Shown one piece after another: positions 20,011 through 29,413 of a DNA stretch of 64,000 bases. The DNA lies in the NCBI GenBank assembly GCA_020055645.1, contig CM034546.1, positions 102,114,001 through 102,178,000 of the forward strand, given 5' to 3'. A model generated the notes under the pieces. That model did not search any database. It had not been told where the DNA came from and saw only the letters and a program-made list of their open reading frames with translations. Position numbers and translations under genes: made by a program. This stretch comes from Tomocerus qinae. Its lineage: Eukaryota; Arthropoda; Collembola; Entomobryomorpha; Tomoceridae. Numbering within the stretch: position 1 is the first letter of the stretch; every line of letters starts with the position of its first letter.

Positions 20011-23000
20011 ATGTCAACAACCGATGTTGACATCGAAGCTCTTCTGTCGAGTGGCCTTTCTCGAGTCAGAATTCCTCAACCTAATGATAAAGTTTACAAA
20101 GATGAATGCGTATATTCTTTTGACACTCCGGTACTTTTAAATCACATAATCATTTCAAAACTCGTGTATATCTATTCTCTACTTGTCTAAATCATTTAAT
20201 AACTTTTTGATAATTTAAAATTATAATAATAAAGGAGACTGAAACTGGACTATTCATTTGCCTGAATTCTTTTTGGGGCCTAGGAAAGGAATATGTGGAA
20301 GGATATAGTTCAAGAACCGGAAATTCTATATTTTTCCATATGCAACGAATTATTGATACAAAGGTCAGTGCTTGATTTATATGAATTTAAGCTTATATTT
20401 AAGCTGAAATTGGAAATTTTAATAATTATACTAAATATTTTTACTTTCACCCCTTTGAAGACATCTGACGCAAAAGCCAATGAAAATGAATCTATTGAGG
20501 ATCTGGAAAAGATGGACACCAATACGCTGCCAGTAGGCGTGGAAGGCGATTTTGATGCATCGACCTCGACAGAATATGCGATGACGGAACGTCGCAGTAT
20601 CTACGTTTTACCCGATTTTTATAAGATTGATTTACCTAACGACAAACTCCCAGACGAGGTTTGCGTTGCGATCACTGCCAATTTATAGTCATAGGTTCAA
20701 ACACACATAATACATGCTTTATGAAAGTTAATTTTTAATAGCTGCTGCGCTCAGTAGAAGGAATCCTCAAAGCTGAATCGGCAACAAAATTGCAAACTAT
20801 GGCTACAACGTTTGATGGGGAACCAAGAAAACTGTCAAAGTATGTTTATCCATTATATAATATGTAAAAGTTTTGCCAACTCCATCCTCATAGTTGTTAT
20901 AAAGTGATTCTGTCATCCCATTAGACACGCTGACAATTTGGTTCAGTTAGACAACGGCAAAAAGATTCGGAGGCGGAAGCAGCGTTGTGAAGTAGAAGGG
21001 TGTAATATTACGGAAAATTTATGGATAAATCTGACGGATGGATCAGTGAGATGTGATCGTCGTTATGCTGATGGATCTGGAGGGAATAATCACGCTTTGG
21101 AGCATTACCTTTCGACAAGTAATAAAATAACTAAATTGAATTAATGTTTTCAATAATGTACCCCAACGAATACATTCATGTGCTAAATTTAATACATGGG
21201 GGTATGCGACATGCGTTAGCGTACATTATTGAAAACATTAATTGTTTGAAAGTTAGATTATTTAGTACATGGAGCAAGTCATTTAAATGTATCATGTAAT
21301 ATTATGTATTATAATATCTCTTCTAATACTTTATAATTTTAATAGAGTATCCTCTTGCTGCGAAGTTAACAACTATCACTCAAGATGGAAAAGCAGATGT
21401 TTACTGCTACGATGAAGATGATTTGGTCGAAGATCCTCATTTGCTTAAACATCTTTTACATTTTATTATTTTGAAAGAACTGGATTATGAAGATGAAGTT
21501 GAAGAAATACCAAAGGAAGAAGTTGCAGCTGCAGAAATTGAGGAGATCAATTTAGACAGTGACGATGAAGATGAATCTGCAGATGCTGATAAAAGTGGTG
21601 ATATGAAAATTGACTGTGAAGATGCAGATGCTGCTGTTGGAAATATTGATATCGACGATATCAAGATGGACGAAGCAGACATAAAAATGGAAGAAATTAA
21701 TAAAGATGATGATGAAATTGATGGCGTCAAGGTAGAGAATGAAATTGCATCAGGGTCTGTTAAAAATGCTGATGAAATCAAGGTAGAAAGTGAAGACGAA
21801 CGAGACTTGAAAACCTACAGTAAAGTAATGTCACGACCATCAGACGGTAGAAAATTATGTTGCAATGAAAATTGTCCGAATCTTCACCCTGGTCCTTTAG
21901 TTCGTGCCCCAAGTCATGCTCTTTCTTTCTTTTGTTTGCAAAAGAAACAAAAAGTTCAACGGATGTGTCAAGACTGCTTGGATAGGGCAAATGAATTTAC
22001 GGACAATTGTATTGACGCCCTAAAATCAGAAATTCCGGTATTTACTTACAAAACAGAGCCTCGGACAGTTCTTACTATTTGTTTGGATGAGGAATCAGAT
22101 GAGGAATCAGAGGAAGATTTAGAGAAGACGGAGAAAGTTGAAGTGTCAGATTTGGAAAACGTTTTAGATGCCCTAACCAGCAAGTTCAAACTAACCTATC
22201 AGAGAGATGAGTGTACAAAAATTTTGGAAAAAGAAATGGATGATCTGGAAAAAGAATTTGAATGGCTGGATGCGGAGTTCACGAAAACTAGCGAACTAGT
22301 TGAAGAAACAAGGAAGGCGTATCTTGACATTGCTCTTCCTAAAATCAAACCGGTAATAACAGGCCACGTGGATATCGACGCTAACGGAGATTGCAATTTC
22401 TATAGTACTGCGGAAGAATGCGTTCCGAAAGCGAAAAGGCCTGTAGCAGTGAAGCAAACAGCACTTCCGCCAAAAAATTTCAGAACCACTCGTTCCTCAG
22501 CATCATCCAGTCAGGCGGCAGAAGACTGCGGTGATGTCCTTGAAGTTAATTTAGTAAACCGAGTCGCACCACAAATGCAGCTGTCAGCCACGCCTCCCGT
22601 TATTCCAAGAGTTATGCCAAAGATTGGAGATAAAATTTATGGAATGCACAGAAGCTCACTACATTACTGGCTCCGAGGGGAAATTGCTGAGATTCATCCT
22701 GCTCAAAATGAATTTGTCGTAAAATTTGAACCTACGAAACGAGGAAGACCGTTGCGAGATGGTAACAAGTACGATGGGGGAACCGTTCAGACTGTGAAGA
22801 CTATGAGCGCAAAGCATTTAGCATACAACCTTCCGTGTCCGTTCATCCTACCCGTAGGAACTCGTGTGATTGCCAAATTTAAAGATGAGTTTCAAACTGA
22901 ACTTGACGGTCATGGTCATTTCTACGCTGGAATAGTTGCTGAGCCACCTAAAAACACAAATTTGTATAGATATTTAGTATTTTTCGACGATGGCTACGCC

Positions 23001-24980
23001 CAATATGTATCTCAAGACGAAGTTCTCCTGGTAGCTGAATCCTCTAAAGATGTATGGCTAGATGTCCATCCCGATTCTTCAGAGTTCATTAAAAACTACG
23101 TTCAGAAATATCCAGAGCGACCCATGGTTCGATTACAAAAGGGAAGTATGGTAACTACAGAATGGAATGGGAAATGGTGGGTAGCTAGAGTAGTAGAACT
23201 GGATTGTTCCCTTGTCAAGATGCATTTTGAAGCCGATGCTCGATACGAATGGATATACAGAGGCTCAACAAGATTATCTCCATTATTTCACAAGCAGGAA
23301 AGACAGCTGACATCTGGGACGAAGAGTAATGTACGTCGCCACAATGTAAGCACAGCTAGTAGGAATACAAATCAACCAACGATAGAATACATGTACGGAG
23401 CTGAAGACTGGAGAAACAAATTGGATGGAAAGAATCCGGTTGCTAGAAAATCAACTGGATCCGGTCCTGTTCGTCCAGAGCCGCAGACTATTGTTGGAGT
23501 TTTGAAGAGGAAGGCTGGACCTATCTCCGCTGCTGAAAATAGGCTCATTGAATTTGAAGGTTCTGTCCAGGCGGTTAAGATTCCAGATCACGTCCCAAAA
23601 CCCAAAGACTACGTCAATCACTTTTGCAATGAAGATTGTGTCCTTCCGTACAACAAATATGACAGGAGTTTAAGATCGATAAATCCTCTGGCTCTCCCTA
23701 TTTATCTTGGATGGGCACGGGAAATAGCAAAAGCCCCACGTCGCACAGTTTTTTACAGAGCTCCTTGTGGCCGACGTTTAAGAGACTACGACGAGCTCTA
23801 CAGATTCCTCTCGAGAACAAATTACCAATTGGGTGTCGATTACTTCTGCTTCGACTTTGCTGTGGACTGCTTCCACGAATTCAGACCAACAAGAATTATC
23901 AAGCAACTGAAAGATCTGACATACAATAAGGAACAAGTTAAAATCACATGTGTTAACGCTTTGGACTTTGATCACCCGGAATATCTTGACTACTCCGCGG
24001 ACAGAATCCCAGGCAAAGGAGTTACTATAAATACAAGTAAAGACTTTCTTATGTGTTGTGAATGTACTGACGACTGTAGGGATAAATCAAAATGCGCCTG
24101 CTGGCAATTGACGATGTCTGGCATCTCCTTCACTAAATTGAACAATCCAGACTTTCCTATCAAAGGTTATGAAAACAGACGTCTTTATGATCACATCGTC
24201 AGTGGCATATACGAATGCAATGATAAATGCTCGTGTAAGAAGACTTGTTACAATCGAGTTGCTCAACAGCCTCTCAAATGGCATTTACAAGTTTTTAAGA
24301 CGACTTCAAAAGGTTGGGGAATCCGTCCGCTCTACGATATTCCCCAGGGGGCTTTCATTTGTATTTATGCTGGGCAGGTTCTTACAGAAGACGGAGCTAA
24401 TGAAGATGGACGCACTTTCGGAGACGAATATTTAGCAGAGTTGGATTTTATTGAAGTTAACGAGCAAGTTAAGGCTGACTACGAATCCGATGTCACAGAC
24501 ATTGAAGATGAGAAAAAGACTAGTTCCGACGAAGAGAAGTCAAGAGTTATTACAACGAGCAGTGGCAGAGTGGTCACCACCAGACGCATCACCGACGATT
24601 ATGATTCGGATGAGGAAGGTCGCAAAAGAAAACCGTCTAAATTAGCTGCCAATCCCAGTAGTTTCAAGAAAAAGAAACCAAAGCGAGTTCCTACCCGAGA
24701 GTTATTCGGAAAAGATGAGCAGTGCTATATTATGGATGCAAAAAGCAAAGGAAACATTGGCAGATACTTGAATCATTCTTGTCAACCGAATGTTTTTGTT
24801 CAAAATGTGTTCGTTGATACTCATGATTTAAGATTTCCTTGGGTAGCTTTTTTCGCATACAAACATATTCGTGCAGGGACAGAGCTCACCTGGGATTATA
24901 ATTATGATATTGGAAGTGTTCCTGACAAAAGTATGTATTGCTATTGTGGAGCTCCCGAATGCAGAGGAAGATTGTTGTAA
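20011..24980 (+). CDS. SETDB1: Chimera: USP5-type ubiquitin-binding zinc fingers fused to SETDB1/eggless H3K9 methyltransferase
   Basis: Exons 20011-20130, 20235-20363, 20461-20658 (or -20664), 20742-20839, 20925-21118 and 21346-24980, about 1457 residues. Residues 1-286 match the N-terminus of USP5/USP13. They include KDECVYSFDTP, GLFICLNSFWGLGKEYVE, GVEGDFD, YVLPDF, ENLWINLTDGSVRC, RRYADGSGGNNHALEHY and DVYCYDEDDLVEDP, so both UBP zinc-finger regions are present and the deubiquitinase catalytic domain is absent. The same exon then runs into SETDB1: an acidic region, a Cys-rich NENCPN segment (~415), a coiled coil (~515-575), Tudor repeats (~670-890; FFDDGYA, EWIYRGSTRL), an MBD (~1000-1087), pre-SET (~1140-1170; CRDKSKCACWQL) and a SET domain split by an acidic insert (GWGIRPL; NHSCQPN; ELTWDYNYD). 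Post-SET CYCGAPECRGRLL closes it. SETDB1 trimethylates H3K9 to silence transposons and genes. The catalytic motifs are intact. An alternative start for SETDB1 alone would be ATG 21603. Confidence 0.85.
21141..21241. mobile_element. Small inverted-repeat element (MITE-like) in an intron
   Basis: A perfect inverted repeat: 21139-21161 is the exact reverse complement of 21221-21243 (23 bp, beginning AATTAATGTTTTCAATAATG). Both ends carry TTAA, so the element can be read as a TTAA-flanked unit of about 100 bp with TGTTTTCAAT termini. That is the target choice of piggyBac-type transposons. It lies in the last intron of the chimera, just before the fusion exon, and codes for nothing. Confidence 0.6.
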
Positions 24981-25695
24981 AATACCAAAAGTAGATTTTT
25001 CATTTTCTGTTCGAGACTGCGTGATTCGCACTTAAAATCGTTCTTACTAAATATGTATTTACATCAGCCTTAAACTTTTATTAGCTTAGATTTTCATATC
25101 GCCTAAAAGTATTTCTTTTTGTGTACCAATTAATTGCGTTTTACAATAGAATTATCTATCATAACATAATCATATTTATGCATCCTTTTTGTAGGATACT
25201 TTCTATTTCGACCTAATTAAGTAGCTCAACATTAAAATCTCTGACAGTAAACTGAGAATACGCAAATGTATAAGCTATCACGCAGTGAAACCCTAATACA
25301 GTTGTCCTTCTGTTACTTTCATTCAATTCCAAACGGCTTCAATTGGTTTATACTATCAATTGTTATTATATTATTGTTAATGGGATGCTGTAATGTATTT
25401 GTAACATGAATATATTGATTTTAATGTCGTTACCTTTGTGTGGACTGTATTTTTCATTGAATTGAAATAAAATAAATAGAAACGTTTTAGGAAAATCAAT
25501 TTGCAAATGATGTTTTGTTTGCTTTATTTTTTGATGATCAATTAGAGTAAGTTGGTATTTCTAGGAAAGGTTTCATGAATTTAAAACATAACCTGTATAT
25601 CCAACATAATATCGAATCGAGACTAGAGAGATATTCTTATTGGCATAAAAACAAGTACATCAAAGATAAGCTGGATGGTTAGAAAAGTCTAATAA
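24981..25695. other. 3' flank of the chimera with AATAAA at 25466-25471
   Basis: Long AT-rich 3' untranslated region and downstream flank. The AATAAA at 25466-25471 (in an A-rich run) is the best polyadenylation signal. The lysozyme gene ends on the opposite strand at 25696, so the two genes converge here. Confidence 0.5.
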
Positions 25696-26624
25696 TTAAG
25701 ATGCACACCAAGAATTTCCACCATTAGATGTAATTCTGACATAAACAGCTGAGACATATCCGTTGGAGACTTTGAACCAATTAGTATTTCCACTAACTGA
25801 ACTTCCCGTCACCCTGCTCTGGATTGTGATGCTAGCACCATTTGCGAATGAACCTACAACGCTGGCAGAAGAAGATGGACTGGATCGGATGTTCAGACCT
25901 CCATCTGCAACGACGGTACCCCGACAAGTGTTATCTGCTCCACACACTCCTCCGGTGCAGAACAAAACTCTTTCAGCCTCTCGACGACGAACGAGTCCAG
26001 GAAGTGGAACTCCTCCTGCATTGACCCATTTGGCGAATTCTCTTGAAGCTCCAGCGACATCTCCTCCGTTTAGAAGACGCACCAGAGTGGAAGATTGAAG
26101 ATTTCCACAGCCCAAGTTGAATGTGAATGAGGCAAGAGCAGAGAATTGATTTGCATTAAGATTTGCATATGTTACGGTACTGGCAACACATTTTTCATAC
26201 CGACCAGGAGCGGCTAAATCGTCGACCAAGAGATTGTTTCCGTTGGCTGTGGAAAGAGGAACCGGGTATTTACCGTTCAGTGGCACAGAGCAATCCCACA
26301 CGTGGCACGCGTGTCCATAACCGATGGTTCGGATACCCTGTAGATATAAACATGAAATTACTATGTACAATCCTTTCAGAGTCTTTCTCTTAAAATGCTT
26401 TTAATTTTCTTACAACTGGATCAGTGTAGAAATTTGGGTACCATCCTTCAAATTCTTTGATGAGAGCAAGCCCAGCTGCATTTGTTGGTCCCGTATAGCC
26501 TAAGATCAAATATATTTTTTACCACTCGGGTCAGAGATTTTATTTTAATTGGTATCAAGAATGAATACTTACGTGCTGCGTTGCTGGCAGCAATGCATAG
26601 GACTACAACTAAGAAAAGTTTCAT
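25696..26624 (-). CDS. Secreted GH24 lysozyme with C-terminal SH3b domain
   Basis: Three minus-strand exons: 26624-26573, 26499-26414 and 26337-25696, all in frame, about 259 residues. Residues 1-16 are a signal peptide (MKLFLVVVLCIAASNA). The lysozyme core follows: LALIKEFEGWYPNFYTDP with the catalytic Glu of the ExFEG motif, then RTIGYGHACHVW, LNANQFSALASFTFNLG, STLVRLLN, FAKWVNAGGVPLPGLVRRREAE. This is glycoside hydrolase family 24 (phage T4/lambda-like endolysin type), which cleaves peptidoglycan between MurNAc and GlcNAc. Residues about 185-250 are a bacterial-type SH3b domain (GLNIRSSPS, VVGSFANGASI, NWFKVSNGYVSAVYV), often a cell-wall binder. Extra cysteines (CHVWDCS, CVAS, LGCG, FCTGGVC) suggest disulfides suited to secretion. 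Likely roles are digestion of bacteria or defence. GH24 is not a usual animal lysozyme family, so horizontal acquisition is likely; introns and the signal peptide argue against contamination. Confidence 0.88.
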
Positions 26625-26704
26625 TTTCAGTGTATTTGAAACGGGCTAGGAAACACAAACGCAGTTCTTGTGATGACTACTCAATTTTATTTTCGTGACC
26701 CCCG

Positions 26705-26711
26705 TTATATA
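26705..26711 (-). promoter_or_regulatory. TATA box of the lysozyme gene
   Basis: TATATAA on the minus strand about 85 bp upstream of the start codon at 26624. Confidence 0.55.
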
Positions 26712-26712
26712 T

Positions 26713-29413
26713 CCTTTGGACATGACTAATCTAACGTGGCTCCTCCCATTATCACTTCATCCATAATATTATTCCAGCACATTTTGTAATAAAACATTTG
26801 TAGAGTAAAGTATATACATCAAATTGACTTTATAATTTTTGACCTTCAACAATCACCTTTTGATGTGATATGCAATACGTAAATAAAGTAACCGCAGAAC
26901 CGCACTGTGGTACTTCCTAATCTGCAGCTATATAGTTTACAAGTATATGAAATGATTACACAAGCAGAAAGCTTAGGTAAGTACTTAAACTATCTGGAGA
27001 AACTCGCCGATTATATCACATCGAGAAATCAATCAAAATTCCAGCTTATCAAATATTGACTTGTAATTCTCTGAGAATCCAATCAATTTTTCATGTATGA
27101 GTTGCAATTCAATTTACTGAGTGCTTATGTGATACCGCGTCGGTATCAACTGTGTAAATCTCTAATATATTTCCAGTGCGGTAACTTCATTGTGTTGTAT
27201 AAATAACATGAATTATACATACAAATATTATTAACTTCTGGTTTGCCTAGTGTGTATGTATTTGTATAGCATAATACAATACATTTTACACAGATAAATT
27301 CATGGAAAGTATCAACATTTCATCGAGTCCCAATAATAATTGCAATTGAGTACTTTTAACAATACTCCGGGCTGCATGGATACTTCATTCTTATTACTTG
27401 TCGGCATCGTATTCATGATTCTTGGCAGATAGTACAGTATAACAGGCTTAATTAGAAAGTTTCGCTGTGGAATGTTTACTTCATAATTTTTAGTTCCAAG
27501 AATGTATCTATTAGGGGGCCAGAAAAGGCGCAGAGCCTCCCCCCCTGGAAAAAAAATTTGGAAAAAATAGAAGATTTTCCAAAAATCGCAAAATTTTTTT
27601 TCCCAAGCAAATTTTAATTGAAATATATAATTTGTTGCTGCTCTTTACGATACTTCCGAATATAATTGATTGTCTGTTATGTTTTAGTTAGACTATTTAA
27701 TTTGACATCGCATAAGAATAGTATTTTCTGAATTTGGTGAATTTAATAAGGGCAGTATTTGTGAAATTATGCTGAAGTCTATACATATGATTTTAAGTAT
27801 GTTTTTATTGTCTGTCCCATTCAGTCCATCAAAAGCACATAAACCATTGTTTGCAATTTAGGTACATGTAAGTATATAGAAAATGATGTTAGAATATGAA
27901 TTAACATCTAATTACAATTAACAAATATTAAAAAATTAGATATACTTCCATTTTTGTGACTATTTTAACGCATCATTTTCCAGTCATAAACATGCTTCAT
28001 ATAGGTGTATCACCCTATCACTTAGTGTTTCTGTCCCCCAAATCCAAACCCCCATTGCCAAGTCCCAACTTAATCATTTACTAAATCAAAACCGCTTAAA
28101 GCTGTGTATTTTTGTGTTTATACAGTTATAGTGTATAGTGTGACTAATCCAATTTATATAGGAGTGAAGCTGCTGTAAATAACCCAAAGCACTTGAAAAC
28201 TTGGCAGTTGGCACATGCAATCCGGGTAACATATAATTGATTCATTCCATGGTTGGCTGTCATGCTATAATTGATTTATGTACTTGCACCGTTGAAATTG
28301 AAACCGACTTGAGTGAAAACAATTCAATTACAAATAACACTTGTGTTTCTCAAGTACTTTTATCTTGTCATGTCAATTACATTTTAATAGCTGTAGTAAG
28401 GTACGTAATAGCTGATAAAAAGAAAAACTATAAATAAATATATACTCACTCGACTCATGTCATTTATTCTGTCAGGGAGCCTATAGTCTAAGTAGTTGAT
28501 ACAGTAGTAGTAACAGGCATAAATTGTATTTAATGTATCATTACGTATAATATTTTCGACAATTATAATTTATGTAACTTTATTCTCAGGTCCTGCAGCC
28601 TATCCAGAGGTTGTTAGTTCTATTAGGTCTTTGGCCTGTTCACTTACTATAATTATTACTAAATACAGATGCTATTGCTATTTATATCCCCCTTGTGGAT
28701 CAGCAAAGCTTATAATTACCTAGAATGATGATGAATATACACTTATACATGCACTATCACCACGAGATTCACAATCTATTTATAATTTAATTACACTAAT
28801 CCTACAGCATTCGTGTTTATACAATATAACATTTAGCATTCAAACTTACTTTGATCACAAGCATAGTATTTTAAGTAAATTGCTGCATACCATTAGTTCT
28901 TCTGAGTGGCATTCGTTAGTGCGCATTGTTCTCTCAAAAACACGTTTTGCTATTTATGTACTTTTTAAGTACTACAAATACATTAATTGCGATAATTAAT
29001 TGTACATTAAGGTATGCATTATATATCTGATCTAAATTTCTACCTTCTAATTGATAAGGTTCGCTAATTAGCTACAATTTTAGCAATGCAGGTGTAGGGA
29101 CCTACATTAACTGCTATTGCTACTACTATTATTAATTTATTGACATCGAGGCTATATTATTCCTCTGCGAATACATCAAGATTTTATTAACTTCTTCGCG
29201 AAAAGTGTTGGATTTGATTGCAACCTTACCGAATGCCGGTTCTATCATATCATGGATGAGATTGCTCTAAGGTGTATCTTACGTTTCTTGTGCGCCGAAA
29301 ATAATCGTCGATATTGTTTGGCATCTTCTAGAGAGGTGCTAATTATGGTGGCAAATCTAACCTGACTTCTCTTACTGAAAACGTTAGATCAAAATCACTG
29401 ACATAGGACACGC
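26713..29413. other. 2.7-kb intergenic region
   Basis: No supported gene. Open frames such as 28237-28437 (+) have no domain or splice support. A short G- and C-rich patch at 27513-27545 followed by A/T runs stands out from the AT-rich background and may be a transposon end. Confidence 0.45.
27513..27605. repeat. Possible transposon end
   Basis: A block starting AGGGGGCCAGAAAAGGCGC is followed by GCCTCCCCCCCTGG and then homopolymer-rich GGAAAAAA/TTTTCC stretches. The GGGGGCC...GCCTCCCCCC pair can fold. Such termini are common in arthropod DNA transposons, but no partner end was found nearby. Confidence 0.25.

Noticed and set aside
21603..24980. SETDB1 as an independent gene starting at ATG 21603
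   Set aside because: Possible, but the frame is open to an acceptor at 21345 and the upstream exons splice cleanly into it in the USP5 order; kept as the alternative to test.
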